From an uncultured Bacteroidia bacterium (GTDB taxonomy: Bacteria > Bacteroidota > Bacteroidia > Bacteroidales > UBA932): 64,000 bases of DNA. Made by a program: the position numbers and the translations under genes. The stretch is from positions 1-64,000 of the forward strand of contig CACZCQ010000002.1 of the NCBI GenBank assembly GCA_902779765.1, in the 5' to 3' direction. The notes below the pieces were generated by a model, which worked only from the letters and a program-made list of their open reading frames with translations, made no database searches and was not told the origin of the DNA. This document shows positions 48,250-57,270 of the stretch, piece by piece; position 1 is the first letter of the stretch; each line of letters starts with the position of its first letter.

Positions 48250-48257
48250 TATTTTTG
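48250..48257 (+). promoter_or_regulatory. -7 promoter box for the thioesterase-like gene
   Basis: TATTTTTG matches TAnnTTTG and ends 30 bases before the ATG at 48288, in the divergent gap with the LytTR gene. Confidence 0.5.
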
Positions 48258-48287
48258 TGTTGAGCAAGAAAACAAGCAACGTACATT

Positions 48288-48851
48288 ATGAAAACCTTTG
48301 AATACTCGGTCAGCCACAAGGCAGTCGCCAAGGACGGGCTGGCAACCGTATCTTCCATCTGCGGCTACATAGTCAACGCCGCCTACAGGACCCTTATAGA
48401 CGAAGGATATGGCATGTGCTACCTCTCCAGGTGCTCAGTCGAGATAGATGAACGCCCAAGAAGCGGCGAAATGGTCACAATAAGGGTGGATTCGAGCCTT
48501 AACAATATTGTTACACTGCTTAACAGAAATGTTGTATTAACTGATAGTGAGGGTAATGAGATTGGAAGGGGTAAAGTCGAGTGGCTTATGCCCAAGTTAT
48601 CCGAAACCGGTGAGATTTACGAAAATCCCTCCCGTTTAGCCAAGAGATACATCAACAGATTCCATGGAATCGTACCGGATATCGACTCGATGGCCGACCT
48701 CCAGATAAGGATCGACCTCGATTTCAGGGAAAAGGCAAGAAAGAAGGGCGACTTTTCCGTCGCCCTAAAGAAGATCTGCGATTCCCGCTATTTCTTCCTT
48801 GCCCGGTCAGGCTCCGACACATTATGCCGGGCCATGCTCCAGACCGCGTAA
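48288..48851 (+). CDS. Acyl-ACP thioesterase-like hotdog protein, shortened
   Basis: 187 residues. The first hotdog resembles bacterial acyl-ACP thioesterases: AAYRTLIDEGYGMCYLSRCSV-like helix and strand, then DERPRSGEMVTIRVDS and GNEIGRGKVEWLMPKLSETG. The usual second hotdog, with its catalytic residues and NGHVN-type motif, is largely missing; the protein ends SGSDTLCRAMLQTA where full-length members (about 245 residues) also end with a CR-type strand. It may be a divergent, possibly non-catalytic relative. It converges on the GIN-domain gene with a four-base gap. Confidence 0.6.
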   Translation: MKTFEYSVSHKAVAKDGLATVSSICGYIVNAAYRTLIDEGYGMCYLSRCSVEIDERPRSGEMVTIRVDSSLNNIVTLLNRNVVLTDSEGNEIGRGKVEWLMPKLSETGEIYENPSRLAKRYINRFHGIVPDIDSMADLQIRIDLDFREKARKKGDFSVALKKICDSRYFFLARSGSDTLCRAMLQTA

Positions 48852-48855
48852 TACT

Positions 48856-49764
48856 TTATTTCATCCTTGTAACCGATGAACCGCGTCCTATCGAGCGGAT
48901 ATCCAGCTTAAGGTTATCGTTGTCCACATACCTGAGGCTGGAGGCACCGCTAGCTTCAACCTGGAGAGACTTCACTGCATTCACTTCGCAGAAGGAAGCG
49001 CCTGAAACACTGGCCTTCACCTCATTGACGGTGGCCCGTGCCATCTCTGCCTTGGCGGCACCCGACACTTCGATTTCCATCACATCGGCAGCTCCCTTGA
49101 AAGAGAATACTCCTGCACCGGAGGCCTCTGCATCGATCCTGGCGAACTCTCCCGTATGGTAGGCCTTCGCTGCCCCGCTGATTTCCTGGTTCAATATGTC
49201 TGCACTGATTTCGAATTCGCATTTTGCCGCTCCCCCCATCTCGATCTTGGCATTTTCGAAGTCACCCCTGAGGGTAGCGGATGTTGCTCCGGACATTTCC
49301 ATATCCAGATCCCTGGCAACGATGTCCAGGCCTTGAGCCTTGGCCGCTCCACTGATGTCGAGCCTGAAATCCTTGTCCCTGATGTCGAATGCATCGGCGC
49401 ATTCGAACTTGGCGGCACCCGAAAGGGTCAGACTGGTGAAAACGGGCATGGCTACTTTTGCCGTCACATTCCAGTTCTTGAAATTCCTGCTGATTTTCAA
49501 CGGAACCTGTTTCATCGACAGCGACAGCTTACCGTTGCTCACCCTGACGACAATGTACTCTTCAAGTACCTCGGGGCATGTCACGCTCACTTTCCAGTTG
49601 TTGGATTTTACCATTTCAATCTCGAAGATTCCGCTGGCGACTATTCCAGTGAAATCCTTCAGGTTATAATCCTTCGTAGTGTACCTGTCACTTGACACTT
49701 CCGCTGCAGCAAGGCTGGAAAAAGCCATGAAAACAGCAGCAAATACAATAATCAACTTTTTCAT
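48856..49764 (-). CDS. Secreted GIN-domain (DUF2807) protein
   Basis: 302 residues with a signal peptide (about 1-21). A head-GIN-type beta-helical repeat dominates: VASGIFEIEM, LTLSGAAKFECAD, MEMSGATSATLRG and SGAAKAYHTGEF recur with the SGAA/SGAS core. Such proteins are exported and often accompany ECF sigma/anti-sigma pairs, as here. The molecular role is not established; the common label of putative autotransporter adhesin is weak. Confidence 0.85.
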   Translation of the reverse strand: MKKLIIVFAAVFMAFSSLAAAEVSSDRYTTKDYNLKDFTGIVASGIFEIEMVKSNNWKVSVTCPEVLEEYIVVRVSNGKLSLSMKQVPLKISRNFKNWNVTAKVAMPVFTSLTLSGAAKFECADAFDIRDKDFRLDISGAAKAQGLDIVARDLDMEMSGATSATLRGDFENAKIEMGGAAKCEFEISADILNQEISGAAKAYHTGEFARIDAEASGAGVFSFKGAADVMEIEVSGAAKAEMARATVNEVKASVSGASFCEVNAVKSLQVEASGASSLRYVDNDNLKLDIRSIGRGSSVTRMK

Positions 49765-49796
49765 GTTCGTGTAGTTTATTATTATTACTTATATAA

Positions 49797-50330
49797 TTAC
49801 TTCATATTCTTGATTCTGTCCAATCCCTCGAGAAGATCGCCATAATACTCTTTGAGCACCGCTGCCTTCGCATCGGGATCCATCTCATCTGGAAGCTGCT
49901 CGATCATGGGTATAGTCTCCTTTGTAATCGTCTCTATGGTATTCTGCATATCCCCGTCCGGATATTTCCGGAGCAACACTTCATAGCATTCGGCGACCTT
50001 GTCGTAATAGGCGTTGCAGATTGCGAACTCGTCGTTCCCTATTCCGGCGAACCAGTCATGTGTGCTTACCTTCGGCCGGTTTAAGAATATGATGCCGGCC
50101 ATTGCGGCTGCAACTGCAACCGATGTCCAGGCTAACCGGCGTATCAGTCCACGTCTTTCACCTTGTTTTCGCTTCTGCCTTTTCTGGCCGGAACCACTAT
50201 CGAGCAGAGCTTCGAACCTATCAAGATGTCCTTCCGGAATCTCCTGTTCATCAAATGATTCCCGATTCAGCCTGATGTATTCCTTCAAGTTATCCATGTT
50301 ACCTTTATTTTCCGATTTCATCTTTTTCAT
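49797..50330 (-). CDS. Single-pass membrane protein, probable anti-sigma factor
   Basis: 177 residues. An N-terminal cytoplasmic helix-rich part with LKEYIRLNRESFDEQEIPEG, one membrane helix (about 68-86, AWTSVAVAAAMAGIIFL) and a C-terminal helical periplasmic part. The start overlaps the end of the ECF sigma gene by 26 bases, the usual arrangement for a cognate anti-sigma. No zinc-binding HxxxCxxC motif is seen, so the assignment rests mainly on context. Shorter starts at Met4 or Met11 are possible. Confidence 0.65.
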   Translation of the reverse strand: MKKMKSENKGNMDNLKEYIRLNRESFDEQEIPEGHLDRFEALLDSGSGQKRQKRKQGERRGLIRRLAWTSVAVAAAMAGIIFLNRPKVSTHDWFAGIGNDEFAICNAYYDKVAECYEVLLRKYPDGDMQNTIETITKETIPMIEQLPDEMDPDAKAAVLKEYYGDLLEGLDRIKNMK

Positions 50331-50862
50331 TCAATCTTGCCACCAGCATTTTCCTGGCTCTGGAATATTGCGTCCTGATCGTTCCTTCCCTCTCACCCGT
50401 ATAGCTGCTTATCTCCTCATAGTCCAACCCCTCGATCAGCACCAGGTCCAGCACAAGCCGGTACGGATCCTTCAATGAATAGATGGCTTCGCGGATCCTC
50501 GCGATTCCTATCTGATCGGCGCTGATGGAAGCCTCTTCATCAGAATCCGATGAATCATCCTTCACGGCAGCATAGTCATCCAGGAAGAGTCTTTCACGTT
50601 TCCGTTTCCTCAAAGCATCTATGGATGCCCTGATGCATGTCCTTGCCAGCCACGCCGCTTCAGCAGTGGAAGCATGTGCAGCAGCGAACATCCCCGATGG
50701 AGTGACTGGGTGCATGATGTATTTCATGATGGTATCCTGCATGATCTCCTCGGCCACGCCACTGTCACGGACGATCCTCAGGCTGATATTGTACAGCCTC
50801 CTGGAATGTGCCTTGTAGAATGCTATGGATTCTTCCCTTGTCATCTTGAATCGAACTGCCAC
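50305..50862 (-). CDS. ECF-type RNA polymerase sigma factor
   Basis: 185 residues. Region 2 reads FYKAHSRRLYNISLRIVRDS with VAEEIMQDTIMKYI, and region 4 has LVLIEGLDYEEISSYTGERE followed by GTIRTQYSRARKMLVARL, the -35 recognition helix. A Ser/Asp-rich acidic linker (about residues 107-120) joins them. It is followed by a membrane protein overlapping its 3' end and then the GIN-domain gene, a typical sigma/anti-sigma/target set. Confidence 0.9.
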   Translation of the reverse strand: MAVRFKMTREESIAFYKAHSRRLYNISLRIVRDSGVAEEIMQDTIMKYIMHPVTPSGMFAAAHASTAEAAWLARTCIRASIDALRKRKRERLFLDDYAAVKDDSSDSDEEASISADQIGIARIREAIYSLKDPYRLVLDLVLIEGLDYEEISSYTGEREGTIRTQYSRARKMLVARLNEKDEIGK

Positions 50863-51022
50863 ATTTCGGACGTCACTTGTGACGCTTCTACCTAATAAAC
50901 GAAAATCATTCCGGATTGTTACAATCTTCGAGGTATTTTCTGCGGTTTATGGAGATTTCTATAGGTTTCTACGGTTTCTACAGTTTCCCATATTCCCCAT
51001 CATTCATTGCTCCTAAGAATCA

Positions 51023-51060
51023 AACCCTCTCCCCATCATGCAACCCTCTTCCATCATGCC
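51023..51060. repeat. Two tandem 19-bp units
   Basis: AACCCTCTCCCCATCATGC (51023-51041) is followed directly by AACCCTCTTCCATCATGCC (51042-51060), differing at a few positions. Confidence 0.7.
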
Positions 51061-51142
51061 ATGTGTGCGTCCAACTGGACCACATGGCACGTTTCGGCCG
51101 GGTATTCAGACCATATGTGCCTCTATTTGGACCACATGGCAC
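51059..51142. repeat. Two 32-bp direct repeats with internal dyad, 52-bp period
   Basis: Units at 51059-51090 and 51111-51142 agree at about 27 of 32 positions. Each opens with CCATRTGTGC and closes with TGGACCACATGGCAC; in the first unit GCCATGTG and CACATGGC are inverted, so each could form a short hairpin or bind a dimeric protein. Confidence 0.7.
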
Positions 51143-51256
51143 AAAAAGGAGGTAGTTTCATAAAAAAATGCACGGACGAGAAATCCATGCATTATATAAA
51201 TATCTAAATATCAAACTCTTCCGAAAGACTTCCGCCCAAAAAGGGAAGCCGAAGAA

Positions 51257-51619
51257 CTAGTTATCCCCTCCGTCATCATCTCCGCCGTACTGGGAGATGT
51301 TGTCATCGGGAAGGGTGCCGTCAGACCCGGAATCGGAGGATCCTGCTACCTCCTCGTTCTCTGCATCTTCCTCACCCTCGAGCCATCTCTCCAGAGCCTC
51401 GGCATCATCCGTCTTGACCTTGATCTTGACCAGATAGATAGAGTCCGGAGTCTCGATGGTCACCGCGTTGAAGGGAGTGCCGTCCGGCTTGGTATACTTC
51501 ACAAGATCCTGAAGATAATCGCTGAACCCCCTGGGATACTTCTCATTGAAGATCGCGGCAAGTTCTTCCGACATGTTCTCGTAGCTGACTACGTGTCTTT
51601 TCCTCGAGTCTGGAGCCAT
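51257..51619 (-). CDS. Small acidic-tailed hypothetical protein
   Basis: 120 residues. The N-terminal part (about 1-75) is compact, with YENMSEELAAIFNEKYPRGF, YTKPDGTPFNAVTIETPDSI and YLVKIKVK strands; the C-terminus (about 80-120) is strongly acidic and Gly/Ser-rich, ending in DDDGGDN. I recall similar proteins in other Bacteroidales but no known function. The strong codon bias and conserved-looking core support a real gene. It stands alone, with 72 bases to the YgiQ gene stop upstream. Confidence 0.72.
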   Translation of the reverse strand: MAPDSRKRHVVSYENMSEELAAIFNEKYPRGFSDYLQDLVKYTKPDGTPFNAVTIETPDSIYLVKIKVKTDDAEALERWLEGEEDAENEEVAGSSDSGSDGTLPDDNISQYGGDDDGGDN

Positions 51620-51691
51620 TTTTGTCTATTTATTCAGAGTTGGTTTGCGGTACAATATTAAGACTTTTTTCTGAATTGCAACACAGTGGGG

Positions 51692-53416
51692 CTACTTTTT
51701 TCTGAAGAAAAATGATTTCTGCCTTCTCTTGCGCTCAGGATCGCGTTCCACGAAGACAGGTTTCATGGTTCTGGGGTCAAGTCCCGTATAGTACATCACC
51801 GAGGAAGTGGTCATAGGCGTAGGGGTGAAATCCTGCACCTGATCCATGAAAATACCCTTCAGGGCCGGGTGTCTGGAAAGGTTCTCCATATCCTTCATTG
51901 TACATCCGGGATGCGAGGATATGAAGTATGGTACGATGCCCGTCCTGCGTCCGTTGTCACGGCATATCCGGTCGAATTCATAGCGCAGCCTCTCGAACAG
52001 TTTGAAAGACGGCTTCCCGAGATATTGGAGCACCCTGTCCTCGGTATGTTCCGGCGCCACTTTAAGACGTCCGGAAGTATGGTCCAGGATCAGTGTCTTC
52101 AGATATGGCCTGGAAGTGTCGTCCACGAAACCTTTCTCATCCAGGAATAGGTCGTAGCGTATTCCGCTTCCTATATATGAATGACGTACTCCCGGAACTG
52201 CATCAACTGCCTTGTAGAGTTCCAGCAACTGCCTGTGGGAGCGGTTCATATTCGTACATACGGACGGGAATAGGCAGGATTTCCTGCGGCATTTCGCGCA
52301 GAGGGACTGGTCCTTGCCCGTCATCATGTACATATTGGCTGTTGGGGCGCCGAGGTCGGAAATATTCCCGGAGAATTCCGGCATGGCCGCCAGTTTGCGG
52401 ACCTCCGCAAGTATCGATTCCTTGGACCTGGACTGGATGAACTTGCCCTGATGGGCGGCTATGGTGCAGAAATTACATCCTCCGAAGCAACCACGGTGCG
52501 TGATGATGGAATCCTTGATCATGTCGTATGCAGGAATCCTCTTTCCCTTGTAGCGCGGATGCGGAAGCTTGGTGAAAGGCAGGTCCCAGAAAGAGTCCAT
52601 CTCCTCGGTGGTCGAAGGCAGGCATGGAGGATTGACCTGCACATACCCGTCCCCCACCGGTTCGACGATGGTACGGGCGTGCATCATGTTGGCGTTGGTC
52701 TCAATCAGGTGGAAGTTCTCGGCCACGGCCTTCTTGTCGGCAAGGCACTCCTCGTAGGAATGGAGCACGAGAGGATCCTTGGCCTTCCACTTCCCGCTCA
52801 TTCGGAAAGCTATTTGCGGAAGCTGATGGATCTGGTGCATGCTGCGACGGTCCTCGATGGCCCTCGTCAGCTCCAACATCGGTTTCTCCCCCATCCCGTA
52901 ACAGAGATAGTCAGCCGGACACCAGTCCAAAATGGACGGGAGCAGCTTGTCTTTCCAGTAATCGTAATGTGTCAGACGGCGGAGGGACGCTTCCACTCCT
53001 CCGATCACGACCGGCACATCAGGATAAAGGTCTTTAAGAATCTTTGTATAGACGCTGACAGCATAGTCCGGACGGGCGCCGAACTTGCCCTCAGGAGTAT
53101 ATGCGTCATCATGGCGGAGCCTCTTTCCTGCCGTATAATGGTTGACCATGGAATCCATAGCACCGGAATTCACGGCGAAATAGAGCCTGGGAGCACCCAG
53201 TTTCCTGAAATCCCTGAGGTCGTCCCTCCAGTTGGGCTGGGGTATCACTGCAACCCTGTACCCGAATTTCTGGAGCCATCGGGAGATGCAGGCGGTCCCG
53301 AAGGAAGGATGGTCGACAAATGCGTCCCCGGTGAAGAAGATGATGTCGATGTAGTCCCATCCAAGGGCCTCGACCTCCTTCTTCGACGTCGGGAACATAT
53401 AATCATTGCCCACCAT
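51692..53416 (-). CDS. ygiQ: YgiQ-family radical SAM protein
   Basis: 574 residues. The N-terminal domain has DIIFFTGDAFVDHPSFG and GGVEASLRRLTHYDYW; the radical SAM cluster motif HRGCFGGCNFC (CxxxCxxC) is near residues 306-316; KVAPEHTEDRVL and ISSHPGC follow. The family is widespread but its reaction is not established. The first ATG adds six residues before the more usual start at Met7 (MFPTSKKEVEAL). It lies 13 bases after the esterase gene. Confidence 0.93.
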   Translation of the reverse strand: MVGNDYMFPTSKKEVEALGWDYIDIIFFTGDAFVDHPSFGTACISRWLQKFGYRVAVIPQPNWRDDLRDFRKLGAPRLYFAVNSGAMDSMVNHYTAGKRLRHDDAYTPEGKFGARPDYAVSVYTKILKDLYPDVPVVIGGVEASLRRLTHYDYWKDKLLPSILDWCPADYLCYGMGEKPMLELTRAIEDRRSMHQIHQLPQIAFRMSGKWKAKDPLVLHSYEECLADKKAVAENFHLIETNANMMHARTIVEPVGDGYVQVNPPCLPSTTEEMDSFWDLPFTKLPHPRYKGKRIPAYDMIKDSIITHRGCFGGCNFCTIAAHQGKFIQSRSKESILAEVRKLAAMPEFSGNISDLGAPTANMYMMTGKDQSLCAKCRRKSCLFPSVCTNMNRSHRQLLELYKAVDAVPGVRHSYIGSGIRYDLFLDEKGFVDDTSRPYLKTLILDHTSGRLKVAPEHTEDRVLQYLGKPSFKLFERLRYEFDRICRDNGRRTGIVPYFISSHPGCTMKDMENLSRHPALKGIFMDQVQDFTPTPMTTSSVMYYTGLDPRTMKPVFVERDPERKRRQKSFFFRKK

Positions 53417-53429
53417 CGGAAGCTATGTC

Positions 53430-54584
53430 CTAAAGGATGACGGTAATCCTGGCCGGGAATATGAAGCCGGGGTCGTTGCGCTGGGCAAGTGACTCCTGCA
53501 TGAGAGCGGCGGAACGCTGCAGCCTTCCCTTGAAGAGGGTCTTCCCGGCATATTCCACCTGCACGGGCTTGTCGAGGTTGACAATACGGTCGTTGAGCCA
53601 GAGGGTAACGGACGGATAGTCGCACTTCTCGATGACGATCCTGTTGCCCTTGACTTCCAGACGCACTTCCTTGTCGCGTGCAAGCTGGTCCCTGGGAGCT
53701 TCGATCCAGTAGAAGGCCTTCCTCAGGACATCGGCCTGCCTCCAGACCACCTTCTTGGGAGCGGTATTCCTGGTATAAGGGGCCATCCATGCCACGGCTG
53801 CGGTGTCGACCCTGTTCATCCAGTGGCCAGCACCCTCTACGATTGTGGTCTTGTGGATATAGCCTTCAGGGTCGCCCTTCTGGAGTTCGTCCATGACGAC
53901 TCCCCTGTCGGCGCATTCCTTGTTGCGGTTGTACGCCGAATCATTGCCACCGCACCATATCATGAACGGAGTATTGCGGAGATTCACCAGCGACACGTCG
54001 CCGGGATGCCCTGCCATCATCGATGCGGCTGCCCAGTGGTCGGCCATACGCGGGGCCTCGCGCCAGACGCCGTCACCTCCTGCTGAATATCCCATGATGT
54101 AGACCTTGTCGGGATTAACGTCCAGGTATGCGACGCACATGCGGATAACCTGCTCGTACAGAGGGTCGATCCCTTCGTGGAACCAGAGATCCCACGTATT
54201 CCATGGAGCCCTGGGAGCTACGTACACGGCGTTCTGCGGGGCATAAAGACGTTTCTGGTTCTCCCACTGCTGGTCGTTCAGACGGGGTGGCGCACCACCG
54301 CCGCCGTGCAACGAGATGTACAGTGAATATCCGCCTTCCGGCTTGGTGCCATAGGTCGTCCACCACAGCGGCATCTCCAGTTCGCCGTCCTTTGCGACCT
54401 TGCTGTTGTAAACGTCAGCCATGGCCACCCTGCTGTCGGCGATCCATTTCGCGGTCAGGTCCTTTGAATACTTTTCCGCTTCAGCACGGGAAAGGCTCTT
54501 CGAGCCGTCAGTGGAGGCCTTAAGACCTCCGCAGCCTGTGCAGAGCAATGCGATCACTGAAATAGTTACGATCAGTCTGTTCAT
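53430..54584 (-). CDS. Esterase-like alpha/beta-hydrolase lipoprotein
   Basis: 384 residues. A lipoprotein signal with Cys18 (ALLCTGC) indicates membrane anchoring. YISLHGGGGAPPR supplies an oxyanion-type loop; YIMGYSAGGDGVWR gives the nucleophile Ser near residue 166; WCGGNDSAYN and GAGHWMN fit the acidic and His partners. It resembles PHB-depolymerase or feruloyl-esterase-like hydrolases. The natural ester is unknown. It sits between argS and the YgiQ gene, 22 bases after argS. Confidence 0.82.
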   Translation of the reverse strand: MNRLIVTISVIALLCTGCGGLKASTDGSKSLSRAEAEKYSKDLTAKWIADSRVAMADVYNSKVAKDGELEMPLWWTTYGTKPEGGYSLYISLHGGGGAPPRLNDQQWENQKRLYAPQNAVYVAPRAPWNTWDLWFHEGIDPLYEQVIRMCVAYLDVNPDKVYIMGYSAGGDGVWREAPRMADHWAAASMMAGHPGDVSLVNLRNTPFMIWCGGNDSAYNRNKECADRGVVMDELQKGDPEGYIHKTTIVEGAGHWMNRVDTAAVAWMAPYTRNTAPKKVVWRQADVLRKAFYWIEAPRDQLARDKEVRLEVKGNRIVIEKCDYPSVTLWLNDRIVNLDKPVQVEYAGKTLFKGRLQRSAALMQESLAQRNDPGFIFPARITVIL

Positions 54585-54606
54585 GATGTGGATCAGGTTA
54601 TACTGG

Positions 54607-56394
54607 TTACATCCTCTCAGGCAGTTCTATGCCGAGGATGCCCATTGCGCGACGCAGGACGGCTGAGATCGTGTCAATAAGCACCAGGCGGGCCTGCAAC
54701 AGCATAGGATCCTCTTCCTTGAGGATCGGAGTCTCGTGATAGTACTGGTTGAATTCCTTTGCGAGGTCGTAGGCGTAATTGGCTATCACCGCCGGTGAAT
54801 ATGCCGCCGCGCCTTCCGCAACCTTGGAAGGGAACAGGTTGAGAAGCTTTACTAGCCTTATCTCCTTCGCGCTCATGTCGACTGAAGGAATATCCGAGGC
54901 CGAATATGCGATACCCTTCTCTTCCGCCTTGCGGAGGATGGAACGGATACGTGCGTGAGTATACTGAATGAAGGGGCCGGTATTGCCGTTGAAATCGATG
55001 GATTCCTTAGGGTTGAAGAGCATTGTCTTCTTGGGATCCACCTTGATTATGAAATACTTCAATGCTCCGAGCCCGATCATACGGAACAGTTTCTCCTTCT
55101 CTTCCTCGGGAAGGTCGGCGAGCTTTCCGGATTCTTCCGAAGTTGCCCTGGCCTCTTCGTACATCTTCTGGATCAGGTCGTCGGCATCCACGACGGTGCC
55201 CTCGCGGGATTTCATCTTGCCTTCGGGGAGTTCGACCATCCCGTAGGAAAGATGGAAGATATTGTCTGACCAGTCGAAACCGAGTTTCTTGAGGATGAGC
55301 TTCAGTACCTTGAAATGGTAGTTCTGCTCGTCTCCGACGACGTACACGTGGGAATCGAGGTTGAACTCGGCGAAACGCCTTTCAGCAGTTCCGAGGTCCT
55401 GGGTGATATAGACGGAAGTACCGTCGGAGCGCAGCAGGAGCTTGCGGTCGAGACCGTCAGCCGTGAGGTCGCACCACACCGAACCGTCGGGATCCTTTAC
55501 GAATACCCCCATGTCGAGTCCCTTCTGCACGAGGGACTTGCCGAGCAGGTAGGTCTGGCTTTCGTAATAAACCTTGTCGAAAGATATCCCGAGCGATTTG
55601 TAGGTAGAATCGAAGCCGTCGAGGACCCACTTGTTCATCCTGGCCCAGAGGTCGCGGACTTCAGGGTCGCCGGCCTCCCACTTCTGGAGCATCTCATGGG
55701 CTTCCTTGAGGCAGGGAGCCTCCTTCTTGGCCTGCTCCTTGTCCATACCGCCGGCCACGAGGGCGTCGACTTCCTTGGTGAAGATATCGTTGAAGGCCAC
55801 GTACATGTCTCCGACGAGATGGTCACCCTTCTTGCCGGTGGATTCGGGCGTAGCCCCGTTGCCGACCTTCTGCCATGCCAGCATGGACTTGCAGATATGG
55901 ACTCCCCTGTCATTCACCAGGGTGGTCTTTATCACATTGTTACCGCTGGCCTTGAGCAGCCTCGAGACGGAATCACCGAGGAGGTTGTTCCTGATATGGC
56001 CGAGATGCAGAGGCTTGTTGGTATTCGGGGAACTGAACTCGATCATCACGTTCCTGCCGGTCGACGGCAGGAAACCGAAGCTGTCGTTGCCGGCTATCTC
56101 GGCGAAGAGCTCGTTCCAGTAAAGATTGGATAACAGGAGGTTCAGGAATCCCTTGACGCAGTTGAAACCGGATATCTCCGGAACATTCGCGACCAGCCAT
56201 TCCCCTATTGCATTACCTGTATTCTCCGGTGTCGAACGGGAGACACGTAAAAGAGGGAAGACGACCAGTGTATAGTCGCCTTCGAACTCTTTCCTTGTCA
56301 CTCCAACTTGAAGGGCAGATGCTTCGATGTCCGCACCGTAGATTGCCTTGATGGCTTCTGAAGCCTTCGAGGCTATGAACATGTCCGGAGTCAT
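54607..56394 (-). CDS. argS: Arginyl-tRNA synthetase
   Basis: 595 residues, normal length. The HIGH-type motif is in NKPLHLGHIRNNL (about 126-138), with SSPNTNK before it, and a KMSKS-like KMKSREGT lies near residue 392. The C-terminal anticodon-binding DALR domain ends GILGIELPERM. Class I synthetase that charges tRNA-Arg. Its ATG directly abuts the rpoD stop (TAG-ATG), so they are cotranscribed. Confidence 0.97.
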   Translation of the reverse strand: MTPDMFIASKASEAIKAIYGADIEASALQVGVTRKEFEGDYTLVVFPLLRVSRSTPENTGNAIGEWLVANVPEISGFNCVKGFLNLLLSNLYWNELFAEIAGNDSFGFLPSTGRNVMIEFSSPNTNKPLHLGHIRNNLLGDSVSRLLKASGNNVIKTTLVNDRGVHICKSMLAWQKVGNGATPESTGKKGDHLVGDMYVAFNDIFTKEVDALVAGGMDKEQAKKEAPCLKEAHEMLQKWEAGDPEVRDLWARMNKWVLDGFDSTYKSLGISFDKVYYESQTYLLGKSLVQKGLDMGVFVKDPDGSVWCDLTADGLDRKLLLRSDGTSVYITQDLGTAERRFAEFNLDSHVYVVGDEQNYHFKVLKLILKKLGFDWSDNIFHLSYGMVELPEGKMKSREGTVVDADDLIQKMYEEARATSEESGKLADLPEEEKEKLFRMIGLGALKYFIIKVDPKKTMLFNPKESIDFNGNTGPFIQYTHARIRSILRKAEEKGIAYSASDIPSVDMSAKEIRLVKLLNLFPSKVAEGAAAYSPAVIANYAYDLAKEFNQYYHETPILKEEDPMLLQARLVLIDTISAVLRRAMGILGIELPERM

Positions 56395-57255
56395 CTAGCC
56401 TAGATAGGTTTTTAAAAGCTTGCTTGCTGAAGGTTTCTTAAGCTTACGGATGGCCTTCTCCTTGATCTGGCGCACGCGCTCCCTGGTAAGGTCGAGCCTT
56501 TCTCCGATTTCCTCGAGCGTCATCTCCTGGCAGCCTATTCCGAAGAAGCTCTTGATGATCTCGCGCTCACGGGCCGTGAGAATCTGGAGGGACCTCTCGA
56601 TCTCGGTGCTCAGGGACTCGTTCACGAGGCCCTTGTCGGCCATCGGTGAATCATCGTTGGGGATGACGTCCAGCAGGCTGTTGTCCTCACCCTCGACGAA
56701 GGGGGCGTCGACCGATACATGCCTTCCGGAGACCCTCAGGGTATCGGAAATCTTGTCCTGGGGGATGTCGATCATCTCGGCAAGTTCCTCGTTGGAAGGT
56801 GCCCTCTCGTTCTTCTGCTCGAACTGGGACAGGGCCTTGTTGATCTTGTTGAGCGAACCTACCTGGTTCAGCGGGAGCCTGACAATCCTGGACTGCTCTG
56901 CAAGAGCCTGCAGGATGGACTGGCGGATCCACCATACCGCATAGGAGATGAATTTGAATCCCCTGGTCTCGTCGAACTTCTCGGCGGCCTTGATCAGGCC
57001 GAGGTTGCCCTCGTTGATGAGGTCCGGCAGGCTGAGACCCTGGTTCTGGTACTGCTTCGCCACGGAAACCACGAACCTGAGGTTCGCCCTGGTAAGCTTC
57101 TCAAGGGCCTTCTGGTCGCCTTTACGGATCCTCTGTGAAAGTTCGACTTCCTCTTCGGGAGAAACCAACTCTTCGCGGCCGATCTCCTGGAGATATTTGT
57201 CCAGCGACGCGCTCTCGCGGTTGGTGATGGATTTGGTAATCTTAAGTTGCCTCAT
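56395..57255 (-). CDS. rpoD: Primary sigma factor RpoD (sigma-70 family)
   Basis: 286 residues, the short form typical of Bacteroidetes without region 1.1. Region 1.2 includes [20 protein letters not shown]; region 2 has [20 protein letters not shown] and [15 protein letters not shown] (-10 recognition); region 4 has [20 protein letters not shown] (-35 helix). It lies between the HtrA gene and argS in a compact minus-strand operon. The unusual promoter consensus of this phylum depends on this factor. Confidence 0.96.
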   Translation of the reverse strand: MRQLKITKSITNRESASLDKYLQEIGREELVSPEEEVELSQRIRKGDQKALEKLTRANLRFVVSVAKQYQNQGLSLPDLINEGNLGLIKAAEKFDETRGFKFISYAVWWIRQSILQALAEQSRIVRLPLNQVGSLNKINKALSQFEQKNERAPSNEELAEMIDIPQDKISDTLRVSGRHVSVDAPFVEGEDNSLLDVIPNDDSPMADKGLVNESLSTEIERSLQILTAREREIIKSFFGIGCQEMTLEEIGERLDLTRERVRQIKEKAIRKLKKPSASKLLKTYLG

Positions 57256-57270
57256 AAATGTTTTGTGTGA

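Larger units (their letters stand above)
50863..51256. other. Repeat-rich intergenic region
   Basis: No coding sequence was recognised. It contains imperfect GGTTTCTA repeats (about 50949-50993), two adjacent 19-bp units (51023-51060) and two 32-bp units at 52-bp spacing (51059-51142). It lies between the ECF sigma gene (reading away) and the 3' end of a small acidic protein gene. Confidence 0.6.

Noticed and set aside
52451..53440. Plus-strand open frame of 329 codons
   Set aside because: Antisense shadow of the YgiQ-family gene, which has clear radical SAM motifs.
55315..56133. Plus-strand open frame of 272 codons
   Set aside because: Antisense shadow of argS.
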